A DNA stretch of 16,965 bases from JAJTFW01 sp964534995. Its GTDB lineage: Bacteria; Bacteroidota; Bacteroidia; AKYH767-A; OLB10. Each line of letters begins with the position of its first letter. Position 1 is the first letter of the stretch. The position numbers and the translations under genes are program-made. The notes under the pieces were generated by a model. It ran no database searches, had not been told where the DNA came from, and worked only from the letters and a program-made list of their open reading frames with translations. This document shows, in pieces, positions 1-6,885 of the stretch. The stretch lies in the NCBI GenBank assembly GCA_964534995.1, contig CAZHSC010000074.1:1-16965 (forward strand), in the 5' to 3' direction.

Positions 1-20
1 AGAAGAAATCGGAAAACAAA

Positions 21-1424
21 TTACTTTCCGATACAAAACTTACTGAAAATATTACCCAACAAATCATCCGTATACACTTCTCCGGTGATGTTGCCGAGGT
101 GATACACGGCCTCTTTGAGTTCAAGCGCCAGTAAATCGGTGACCAACTGCTGATGAATGCCATCAATGACTTTCTGCAAGGCAGAAGAGGCGAGGTGCAG
201 CGATTCGGCGTGGCGGGCACTGGTTACAATAGCCTGTTCTCCACTTTCTCCGCTGCCAATGGCTGCTCCGGCAAGTTTGGCTTTTAACTCTTCAATGTTC
301 CGGCCTTCTTTGGCGGAGATGAATACTACGTTGTTGAATGCACGGTAGTCTTTGAGTAACTGATCGTAGTCAAACCGATCACTTTTGTTGATGACGGGTA
401 TCACCATTGCATTGCGGTTGCCACTGCCATTGATGAGTGATTCGAGTTCGCGTTGTAACTCCGCCGCTTCGCTTTGAGATGGATCGCAGAGGTAAATGAT
501 GATGGTTGCTTTCGCAGCATGCTGGAGGGTGCGCTCAACACCCATCTTTTCAATGCTGTCTTCCGTATGTCGTATACCTGCCGTATCCATAAAGCGAAAA
601 CGAATGCCGTCAATGACGAGATGGTCTTCAATGACGTCTCTCGTGGTGCCTGCTATATCACTTACTATCGCCCGCTCTTCGTTGAGCAGCGCGTTGAGCA
701 GCGTGCTCTTTCCTACATTGGGCTTTCCGGCTATCAGCACCGGTACTCCGTTTTTCATGACATTGCCGGAGGCAAAACTCTCTTGTAGTTTTTTTACTTC
801 GCGCTGCAACTCGCTAACAAGTTCGAGGAGCTTGTCGCGGTTGGCAAATTCAACATCTTCTTCGGCAAAGTCCAGCTCAAGTTCGATGAGTGAGGCGAAG
901 TCGATGAGTCGTCCACGCAGCTCGCGGATGGTGTTGCTGTATCCTCCGCGCAGCTGTTGCAGGGCTGCCTTGTGTGCTCCCGCATGTTGTGAGGCAATCA
1001 GGTCGGCTACCGCTTCCGCCTGGCTGAGGTCTATTTTTCCGTTGAGAAAGGCGCGCAGGGTAAATTCTCCGGGCTCCGCAAGCCGGGCGCCGTGACTTTG
1101 CAAAACCCGTAAGAGTTCCTGTTGTATATAAAGAGATCCGTGGCAACTGATTTCAATGATATCTTCCCCGGTAAAAGAATGGGGCTTTTTAAACAGGGAA
1201 ACGAGTACTTCATCCAGCACCCGCCCCTTGTCCAGTACCTGCCCGTAATGAATAGAGTAGGGGCGCAGTTGCCTGAAGTCCTTTGGCTTTCCTTTCATGG
1301 TGCTGAAAATCTCCGAAATGATGCTCAGTGAGGCGGCTCCCGAAAGCCTGATGACGGCCAAAGCCCCGGTTCCGGGAGGACTGGCCAGCGCGCAGATGGT
1401 ATCGTTTCGTGAGGGCAAATGCAT
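21..1424 (-). CDS. mnmE: tRNA uridine-5-carboxymethylaminomethyl(34) synthesis GTPase MnmE
   Basis: Cytoplasmic GTPase that, with MnmG (not in this window), installs the carboxymethylaminomethyl group on wobble U34 of certain tRNAs. The 467-residue length is normal for the family. The N-terminal folate-binding domain covers about residues 1-120 (DTICALASPPGTGA near the start). A helical domain follows, interrupted by a G domain at about 225-375 with P-loop GKPNVGKS (233-240), GTTRD (259-263), DTAG (280-283), NKSD (346-349) and SAK (370-372). The protein ends in CIGK (464-467), the C-terminal C(I/L/V)GK motif whose cysteine is needed for modification. All key residues are present. The ATG start leaves only seven residues before the conserved DTI, as usual. 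It is divergent from the YdcF-like gene; a -7-like box sits four bases before the ATG. Only 20 bases lie beyond its stop in this window. Confidence 0.97.
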   Translation of the reverse strand: MHLPSRNDTICALASPPGTGALAVIRLSGAASLSIISEIFSTMKGKPKDFRQLRPYSIHYGQVLDKGRVLDEVLVSLFKKPHSFTGEDIIEISCHGSLYIQQELLRVLQSHGARLAEPGEFTLRAFLNGKIDLSQAEAVADLIASQHAGAHKAALQQLRGGYSNTIRELRGRLIDFASLIELELDFAEEDVEFANRDKLLELVSELQREVKKLQESFASGNVMKNGVPVLIAGKPNVGKSTLLNALLNEERAIVSDIAGTTRDVIEDHLVIDGIRFRFMDTAGIRHTEDSIEKMGVERTLQHAAKATIIIYLCDPSQSEAAELQRELESLINGSGNRNAMVIPVINKSDRFDYDQLLKDYRAFNNVVFISAKEGRNIEELKAKLAGAAIGSGESGEQAIVTSARHAESLHLASSALQKVIDGIHQQLVTDLLALELKEAVYHLGNITGEVYTDDLLGNIFSKFCIGK

Positions 1425-1428
1425 AGGG

Positions 1429-1436
1429 CAAAGATA
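1429..1436 (-). promoter_or_regulatory. Candidate -7 box of mnmE
   Basis: On the minus strand this reads TATCTTTG, a perfect match to the Bacteroidota -7 consensus TAnnTTTG. It ends four bases before the mnmE ATG, so transcription would start at or next to the start codon. No good -33 TTG is seen at the usual 17-20 bp upstream, so this is a moderate call. Confidence 0.4.
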
Positions 1437-1632
1437 AGCCTAATCACCTTTGTTGGTCCGCGCTGCCTGCGGGATCCCTGTATTCGGGCTGAATACCTAT
1501 TTTCGCGACAGGGTCCGGCAACGGATGATGTTTACCGCTGCTTCCTTTAAACGGATGCCGTTGAAGAACACTATTCCTTATCGCTGAACTAAATTGCACT
1601 GCTTATTTCACCTGCCTGATCATTGATCTATC

Positions 1633-2400
1633 ATGTTCTTCGTCCTGTCAAAGATTCTTGATTTTTTTATCACTCCTTTGTCGTGGATACTGATGTGTGT
1701 TTTGCTGTCGTTCCTTGTACGGAAGGCTGCCTTGAAGAGGCGGCTGTGGAAAGCCGCAGTCATCATGTTGCTGGTTTTTACCAACCCATGGCTCGCGGAA
1801 AAAGTGACGCATGCCTGGGAGCTTCCCGCTTACAGTTCGGATGAAATTTCCATGCCCTTTGATGTGGGGATCGTTCTCGGGGGAAGTATGCGTTATTATG
1901 ATCCGGTGAGTGAAAGGGTGGTTTATTCCCTGAGTGTAGACCGCCTGCTGCAGGCGATGCAGTTGTACCATGACGGTAAAATAAAAAGGATTCTCTTGTC
2001 AGGAGGATCCGGATATGTGAATTTTCAGGAGTGGAAAGAATCTCCATTGATTGCCGGCGTGCTCCTTAAAAGTGGAATTCCTCCGGAAGATATCATCCTG
2101 GAAAATGATTCGAGAAATACTTACGAGAATGCCCAGAAATCGGCTTCCATACTTCGTCAGGGAAAATATGGAAACAGGTTTCTCCTCATCACTTCCGCGT
2201 TCCACATGCGGCGGTCCCTGATGTGCTTTGAAAAGGCGGGGTTAAAAACAGTGGCTTATCCGGTGGACACGCGTTCTTCGCCTCATATAAAAACGCCTGA
2301 TAAAATCATTCAGCCCGATGCCGAATGCCTGTCGCAGTGGGACATGCTGCTGCATGAATGGATGGGCTTGCTGATGTATAAAATAATGGGTTATTGCTGA
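1633..2400 (+). CDS. YdcF/SanA-family (DUF218) membrane-anchored protein
   Basis: A 255-residue protein with two N-terminal hydrophobic segments (about residues 5-28 and 38-56) followed by a DUF218 domain (about 77-245). Family motifs are visible: VLGG (81-84), LSGG (122-125), the acidic ENDSRNTYENA (157-167) and TSAFHMRRS (187-195). Known relatives include YdcF, SanA and ElyC of E. coli; SanA and ElyC affect envelope integrity and peptidoglycan or lipid-carrier metabolism, but no reaction is firmly assigned to most members. The two-helix anchor followed by a soluble domain most resembles ElyC, with the domain probably in the periplasm. It stands alone on the plus strand, divergent from mnmE and convergent with trxB. 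Its function here cannot be named beyond the family. Upstream DNA holds only weak promoter-like matches. Confidence 0.85.
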   Translation: MFFVLSKILDFFITPLSWILMCVLLSFLVRKAALKRRLWKAAVIMLLVFTNPWLAEKVTHAWELPAYSSDEISMPFDVGIVLGGSMRYYDPVSERVVYSLSVDRLLQAMQLYHDGKIKRILLSGGSGYVNFQEWKESPLIAGVLLKSGIPPEDIILENDSRNTYENAQKSASILRQGKYGNRFLLITSAFHMRRSLMCFEKAGLKTVAYPVDTRSSPHIKTPDKIIQPDAECLSQWDMLLHEWMGLLMYKIMGYC

Positions 2401-2422
2401 CCCGTTGGTGGGTCATATTCAA

Positions 2423-2570
2423 ATTTACCTGTTGGCGGGAGTTTGGGCCATGATTTTCAGGCAAGCCCGGCATTTACCTGCTGTCAGCAAGGCAAAATAC
2501 CAGGGTGGTTATTTAAACAAGCCTTGCCGGCTGAGGCAACAGCTTATCAGATAAATCACATATTTACCTG
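2423..2570. repeat. Three direct copies of ATTTACCTG in the ydcF-trxB gap
   Basis: The nine-mer ATTTACCTG occurs at 2423-2431, 2472-2480 and 2562-2570, all in the same orientation, within the 178-bp gap between two convergent genes. Spacings are 49 and 90 bp, so it is not a regular tandem array. On the minus strand it reads CAGGTAAAT. No function is known to me. Confidence 0.6.
2519..2545 (-). terminator. Candidate terminator of trxB
   Basis: About 34 bases after the trxB stop, the minus strand can form a hairpin with arms TTGCC and GGCAA (plus strand 2524-2528 and 2535-2539) around a six-base loop. It is extended by AAGC/GCTT (2519-2522 with 2542-2545) across small bulges. The minus-strand 3' side continues TTGTTTAAATAA, a modest T-rich tail. 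Confidence 0.45.
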
Positions 2571-2578
2571 CGAAACCA

Positions 2579-3517
2579 TCAGTGGCTCCCCAACGCTGCC
2601 AGCCATCTTTCCGCATCCAGGGCGGCCATGCATCCTGAACCTGCAGCTGTTACCGCCTGACGGTACACATGATCCTGCACATCACCGGCGGCAAAAACCC
2701 CTTCGGTGCTCGTGTAGGTGGATCCGGGTTTGGTTAAGATATAACCGTTAGTATCCAGGTTGAGTTGCCCCTTGAATATAGCCGTGTTAGGTTCATGGCC
2801 TATGGCAACAAAAAATCCTGTAGCCTCAATGATTCTTTCCGTTTTGGTTTTATTATTGACCACTTTCACGCCGGTCACACCTTTGTCACCCAGTATTTCT
2901 ACCGTTTCATGGTTGAAGAGCACTTCAATATTCGGGGTGTTTAATACCCGGTGCTGCATCGCTTTTGAAGCCCGCATTTCTTCTTTTCGCACCAGCATGT
3001 AAACCTTTCTGCATAATTTGGCCAGGTAAGATGCTTCTTCGGCAGCTGTATCACCGGCACCCACAATCACGACGTCCTGCCCGCGGAAAAAGAAACCGTC
3101 GCAAACCGCGCAGGCGCTTACGCCGAATCCATTGAGTCGCTTTTCAGATTCCAGGCCCAGCCATTTGGCGCTGGCCCCGGTAGCGATAATCACGGCATCC
3201 GCTTCAATGCAGTGATTTTCATCGATGATTACTTTTTTTTTCTTTCCTGAAAAATCAACGGAAGTAGCATAGCCAAAGCGGATATCCGCGCCGAACCTTT
3301 TGGCTTGCTTCTCAAAATCAAGCATCATTTCCGGTCCTTGTATGCCTTCAGGATAACCAGGGTAATTTTCAACTTCGGTGGTAATGGTGAGTTGTCCGCC
3401 GGGCTGCAGGCCCTGATAAAGGACGGGTTTCAGATCGGCTCTGGCAGCATAAATGGCGGCGGTATAGCCGGCGGGGCCAGATCCTATAATGAGCAGGTGA
3501 ACGCTTTCGGTAGTCAT
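2579..3517 (-). CDS. trxB: Thioredoxin-disulfide reductase TrxB
   Basis: Cytoplasmic FAD enzyme that passes electrons from NADPH to thioredoxin. The 312 residues match the low-molecular-weight bacterial type. Domains in order: FAD-binding part with GSGPAG (12-17), NADPH-binding insert (about 115-245) with GAGDTAAEE (153-161), and the C-terminal FAD contact GDV (278-280). The redox-active pair is CAVC at 136-139, a conservative variant of the common CATC. The NADPH-phosphate region reads VRKEEMRA (176-183), where E. coli has HRRDGFRA, so one basic position is shifted; cofactor preference should be NADPH but is not proven. It is a single-gene unit: a good promoter and a dyad lie at 3538-3582, and a hairpin lies downstream. 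The upstream moxR gene ends 111 bp before its start. Confidence 0.95.
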   Translation of the reverse strand: MTTESVHLLIIGSGPAGYTAAIYAARADLKPVLYQGLQPGGQLTITTEVENYPGYPEGIQGPEMMLDFEKQAKRFGADIRFGYATSVDFSGKKKKVIIDENHCIEADAVIIATGASAKWLGLESEKRLNGFGVSACAVCDGFFFRGQDVVIVGAGDTAAEEASYLAKLCRKVYMLVRKEEMRASKAMQHRVLNTPNIEVLFNHETVEILGDKGVTGVKVVNNKTKTERIIEATGFFVAIGHEPNTAIFKGQLNLDTNGYILTKPGSTYTSTEGVFAAGDVQDHVYRQAVTAAGSGCMAALDAERWLAALGSH

Positions 3518-3537
3518 AAGGGTGTTGAATGAAGTGG

Positions 3538-3567
3538 CAAAGTTAGGCTCCTGAATGGATTTTCAAT
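3538..3567 (-). promoter_or_regulatory. trxB promoter (-33 TTG, -7 TAACTTTG)
   Basis: Minus strand: ATTG (plus strand 3564-3567), 18-bp spacer, then TAACTTTG (3538-3545), a perfect TAnnTTTG. The -33 context TTGAAAA is shared with the promoter at 8939-8968, which has the same 18-bp spacer. The predicted transcript starts near 3533, giving a leader of roughly 15 bases before the ATG at 3517. Confidence 0.6.
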
Positions 3568-3582
3568 GTAACCGGGGTTACA
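3567..3582. promoter_or_regulatory. CRP/FNR-like operator dyad upstream of trxB
   Basis: A perfect inverted repeat TGTAACC-GG-GGTTACA, arms of 7 bp, abuts the trxB -33 element. It fits the TGTnA-N6-TnACA layout used by several CRP/FNR-family regulators. Its centre lies about 40 bases upstream of the predicted transcription start, the position used by class II activators of this family. Regulator identity is inference, and the sequence could instead be a short hairpin at the end of the moxR transcript. Confidence 0.45.
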
Positions 3583-3628
3583 AAAAACAGACAGAGGGCA
3601 TTTCACCCTGCAACAGCCGATTCCGGTG

Positions 3629-4603
3629 TCAGTTGCTTACCAGTTCTCCGATGATATTCTCCACACTCACCCCTTCCGCTTCCGCCTTGAAATTTTTTAC
3701 GATACGGTGGCGGAGGATAGCGGGTGCTATCATTCTGACATCTTCAATGTCAGGGGAGTATTTCCCGTTTAAAATGGCATTGCATTTGGCTCCGACCACC
3801 AGAAACTGGGAAGCACGCGGACCGGCACCCCAGCTAAGGTATTCATTGGTGATTCCGGCAGCGGTGGCGGTATTGGGCCTTGTTTTGGCGGCGAGCTTCA
3901 CAGCATACTGAAGTACATTTTCGGGAACGGGGATACGGCGTACCAATTGTTGGAAGTAGAGAATTTCTTCGCCTGTTAAAATGGTTTTAAGTTCCGGATT
4001 GTAATGGCCGGTAGTATTTTTAACGACCAGGAGTTCCTCTTCCAGGCTGGGATAATCGAGGTTGACGTTGAACATAAACCGGTCGAGTTGCGCCTCCGGC
4101 AGGGGATAGGTTCCTTCCTGCTCAATAGGATTTTGAGTGGCAAGCACAAAGAAGGGCGCCGGGAGTTCATAACGCTTACCCGCAGCCGTAACCGCCCTTT
4201 CCTGCATGGATTCCAGCAACGCCGATTGCGTTTTGGGCGGGGTGCGGTTAATTTCATCCGCAAGAATGATGTTGGCAAAAAGAGGGCCTTTCACAAAGCG
4301 GAAATGCCGGCTCTCGTCCAGTATTTCCGTACCAATGATATCACTGGGCATGAGGTCGGGCGTGAACTGAATACGGTTGTAACTAAGGCCCAGCACCCTG
4401 GCAATGGTGTTTACCAGCAGTGTTTTTGCAAGGCCGGGTACACCTACCAACAGGCAATGCCCATTGCTGAAAATGGAGATCAGGGAATCTTTTACAACGA
4501 GGTCCTGGCCGATGATTACTTTTCCGATTTCGGATCGCAGTTGCTGGTATTTTTCCCGCAGCGCGTCAACAGCGGCTACGTCGGTGGAATAAGGTTGATT
4601 CAT
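3629..4603 (-). CDS. MoxR-family AAA+ ATPase
   Basis: A 324-residue cytoplasmic AAA+ ATPase of the MoxR branch, thought to act as a chaperone-like remodeller of partner proteins. Visible motifs: Walker A GVPGLAKT (54-61), Walker B LADEIN (114-119), sensor 1 ATQNP (155-159), the LDRF arginine-containing motif (173-176) and the sensor 2 region GAGPRAS (259-265). The AAA core covers about residues 30-180 and the C-terminal lid about 240-315. The surA stop lies 19 bp upstream, so it is very probably the last gene of the prolyl-isomerase operon. Many MoxR genes are followed by DUF58 and von Willebrand (BatA-like) partner genes; here the next gene is the separately promoted trxB, so those partners are missing next door. 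The substrate is unknown. Confidence 0.92.
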   Translation of the reverse strand: MNQPYSTDVAAVDALREKYQQLRSEIGKVIIGQDLVVKDSLISIFSNGHCLLVGVPGLAKTLLVNTIARVLGLSYNRIQFTPDLMPSDIIGTEILDESRHFRFVKGPLFANIILADEINRTPPKTQSALLESMQERAVTAAGKRYELPAPFFVLATQNPIEQEGTYPLPEAQLDRFMFNVNLDYPSLEEELLVVKNTTGHYNPELKTILTGEEILYFQQLVRRIPVPENVLQYAVKLAAKTRPNTATAAGITNEYLSWGAGPRASQFLVVGAKCNAILNGKYSPDIEDVRMIAPAILRHRIVKNFKAEAEGVSVENIIGELVSN

Positions 4604-4622
4604 GTTGTGCTTGGTTGTGAAA

Positions 4623-6002
4623 TTACTGCGTTAACCAGTCGCTGAGGGTAGTACAGCTTTTATAATCTTCTGAGATGCGTATATACGTAATTGCTTTCTT
4701 TTTGTTCCGCCATGACTCCAGTATGCGGTTTTGTTTGTCGGCCTGTGCCAGCTCCTGCAGTCGCTGATAATCATCTTTCATGTTAAGACGGTGAGGGTTG
4801 GAACGGCTCTTCAGCAAGAGGATGCGATAGGCCTGATCCCCTTCGCGGGTGGTGGTGATCATCGGCCGGGAAACTTCGCCTTTCTCCATCTTATCGAGTT
4901 GAAATAACACGGTGGGGTCCACCTGGTCGGCTTCAAATTTACTGGACCCGGAGGCGGGATTGATTACAGTACCTCCGTTCAGTTTGGTGTCTTTGTCATC
5001 CGAATATTTTTCAGCGGCCTCCGCAAAAGTAAGGCTACCGCTTCTGATCATCGTGGCTATGGAATCAGTTTCTGCCTGCGTTTTCACAATGTCTTCGGTA
5101 TTCACTTTCGGATGCAGGAGGATATGCCGGCAATTGATTTTGTCGCCCCTGCGTTCAATGAGCTGGATAATATGATAACCAAATTGTGTTTCAACAACGG
5201 GGGATACTTCCGTCAGGCTTTTCAGCCGGAAAGCGGCGGCTTCGAACTCGGGAACCAGGTCACCCCGGTTGACGAATCCCAGTTCTCCGCCTTGCTTTGC
5301 ACTTTCTTTATCATGGGAGTAAAGTATGGCCAGGGTACTGAACTCTTCGCCCTTGATGATTCTTTCCCTTAGTTTTTCAATTTCTTCCTTTGTCTCCTTT
5401 CTGGCTTCCGCGCTAACGGTCACTTTCTTTATGATCTGTGCGTATTCCACTTCAGCATTGATCAGAGGTAAGCTGTCCCCGGGAATGCTTTCGAAAAAGC
5501 TTTTGACATCGGATGGCGACGCGGTAACACTCCCCGTTACCTTGCTCTGCATTTGCTGAATGAGCAACTGATCCTTCACCATGGGTCTGAATTCTTCCTT
5601 GAGTTCAGTGATGGATTTACCGTAGTATTTCTCCAGTTTTTCAGCCGAACCGATTTGCTGGATATAATAGGACATGTTCTGATTAATCTTTTGTTCAACC
5701 TGGTCATCGCTGACATCAACGCTGTCAACTCCCGCCTGGTGCAGGAGAAGTTTGTTTAATAACAACTGATCCAGAATTTTACATTTCAAATCGTTGCCCC
5801 TTAATGTGGTCTGGCTGAGGTATTGCTGGTACTGCGCTTCGATGTCGGAAAGCAGTATGATGTTGTTGCCAACTACCGCGGCTACCTGGTCAACAACACG
5901 CGGTTCGGCGGGCTGCGAATAAGCCGCAACATGGAAGAGACCTGTAAAAATTATACTAAGGCTTAGAAAGCCAGTTTTCAATTTCTTGTTTTTGTAATGC
6001 AT
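4623..6002 (-). CDS. surA: SurA-type periplasmic chaperone / peptidylprolyl isomerase
   Basis: Predicted periplasmic chaperone for outer-membrane proteins, 459 residues. The chosen ATG at 6002 gives a normal signal peptide (MHYKNKKLK, a hydrophobic stretch, cleavage after AYS near residue 29); the reading frame is open nine codons further upstream. Residues about 35-160 form the SurA N-terminal chaperone domain (DQVAAVVGNNIILLSDIE). Parvulin 1 lies at about 185-282 (GGELGFV, then FGYHIIQL). Parvulin 2 lies at about 290-398, opening with CRHILLHP. A C-terminal helix resembles the SurA tail. Domain order and length match SurA. Its start lies inside the upstream gene (47-bp overlap, 5956-6002), suggesting translational coupling. 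moxR follows after 19 bp. Confidence 0.9.
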   Translation of the reverse strand: MHYKNKKLKTGFLSLSIIFTGLFHVAAYSQPAEPRVVDQVAAVVGNNIILLSDIEAQYQQYLSQTTLRGNDLKCKILDQLLLNKLLLHQAGVDSVDVSDDQVEQKINQNMSYYIQQIGSAEKLEKYYGKSITELKEEFRPMVKDQLLIQQMQSKVTGSVTASPSDVKSFFESIPGDSLPLINAEVEYAQIIKKVTVSAEARKETKEEIEKLRERIIKGEEFSTLAILYSHDKESAKQGGELGFVNRGDLVPEFEAAAFRLKSLTEVSPVVETQFGYHIIQLIERRGDKINCRHILLHPKVNTEDIVKTQAETDSIATMIRSGSLTFAEAAEKYSDDKDTKLNGGTVINPASGSSKFEADQVDPTVLFQLDKMEKGEVSRPMITTTREGDQAYRILLLKSRSNPHRLNMKDDYQRLQELAQADKQNRILESWRNKKKAITYIRISEDYKSCTTLSDWLTQ

Positions 6003-6885
6003 CCTGGTAGGCGTCTTTTTCCATTTCACTTATTAAATCCAGCTTCCGTTTGTTGAGAATGAGGTTTCTGATATTTTCCCTTTCAAAACTTAACGGGGAG
6101 AGGCTTTCTTTTATTTTAAAGCCCTTGATATTCACAAAAAACAAAGAGCTGGAATCGGGAATTTCAATAAACCTGTTGTTGCGCAGAAATTGTTCCTGGT
6201 CATAGGTTTTGATAGGTATTTTTTTCAGAATCTCATCAAACAATACCCACTCTTCATCATTGAAGAAATAGTCAGTGGCAAACTGGTAGCAATAGTCCTC
6301 CAGTAGCTGCTGATCTTTGCCGGCATCGCTTTTATACCAGGTTCGCACTTTGGCTAATTTTGGCGCGCTTGCCGGTACTTTGACATACCTTACTTGGAGA
6401 ATATTGTTTTTTAACTGAAAGTTCTTTTGGTTGTCGTTATAGTATTTTTCTATTTCTTCCTCTGTAATCGTGGTGTCCAGTTTCTGTTTGACCAGTTCAC
6501 TCTCATAAATATAGGTGATCAGTGAATTGCGGTACTCTTCCAGTTCCCTCTCTACATTTTTTCGTTCTTCATCCAGGTTGTCTTCAGCCCTTTTGAGTAT
6601 CGCCTGCTGACGGATCCAGTTCTGAACGTAGCTCCTGATAATGGTCAGACTATCGTTCTTACTCGTGCCGGGAGGGACAATGTTTGAAAGATCATCAGCA
6701 TAAAGGTATCTTTCAAAAACCCTGGCGATAACTTTTTCATTGCCGGCAGATTCATGCGTTTTCTTCTTGCAGGCTGCAGATAATAACACCACTACCATGC
6801 ATGCTGTCCTGATAAAAGACGTCGCGCTGCGTGAAGTGATGCTGGATGTTGTATTGTTCAATACGGATCGATTGATTACCTCCAC
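5956..6885 (-). CDS. SurA-like putative lipoprotein with degenerate parvulin core
   Basis: Up to 309 residues. The N-terminus has a hydrophobic stretch ending VVVLLSAAC (31-39) then KKK, a plausible though imperfect lipobox with Cys39 as lipidation site. The body has the SurA/PpiD layout: a helical region (about 75-138, rich in charged coiled-coil-like sequence), the linker TEEEIEKYYNDNQKNF (141-156) that typically precedes a parvulin domain, a poorly conserved core (about 162-258), then a C-terminal helix. In the core the usual RHIL strand reads VRYVKVP and no GGxLG or GYHII motif is left, so prolyl isomerase activity looks lost; a holdase role is inferred. It sits between two active-looking isomerase genes, overlapping the first by 10 bp and surA by 47 bp. 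The start is GTG at 6885; a TTG at 6861 is an alternative, and the long N-terminal region before the hydrophobic part makes the start uncertain. Confidence 0.75.
   Translation of the reverse strand: MEVINRSVLNNTTSSITSRSATSFIRTACMVVVLLSAACKKKTHESAGNEKVIARVFERYLYADDLSNIVPPGTSKNDSLTIIRSYVQNWIRQQAILKRAEDNLDEERKNVERELEEYRNSLITYIYESELVKQKLDTTITEEEIEKYYNDNQKNFQLKNNILQVRYVKVPASAPKLAKVRTWYKSDAGKDQQLLEDYCYQFATDYFFNDEEWVLFDEILKKIPIKTYDQEQFLRNNRFIEIPDSSSLFFVNIKGFKIKESLSPLSFERENIRNLILNKRKLDLISEMEKDAYQDALQKQEIENWLSKP

Noticed and set aside
136..139. Unusual CAVC active site of TrxB (residue numbers) as a novelty
   Set aside because: A conservative change of the CATC middle pair that keeps both cysteines and the following aspartate; not enough to claim altered function.
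496..1095. 199-codon plus-strand open frame opposite mnmE
   Set aside because: It is antisense to a fully conserved mnmE and its translation is a low-complexity serine/arginine-rich sequence without motifs, as expected of a shadow frame.
2398..2415. Hairpin TGACCC-N6-GGGTCA over the stop of the YdcF-like gene
   Set aside because: The stem is only 6 bp, includes the stop codon and has no T-rich tail, so I did not call it a terminator.
2443..2751. 102-codon plus-strand open frame after the YdcF-like gene
   Set aside because: More than half of it lies antisense to trxB, and it shows no domain, signal or promoter.
3595..3609. Possible moxR terminator AGGG-N7-CCCT followed by a T6 run on the minus strand
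   Set aside because: The stem is only four base pairs; the T run is suggestive, but this is too weak to list.
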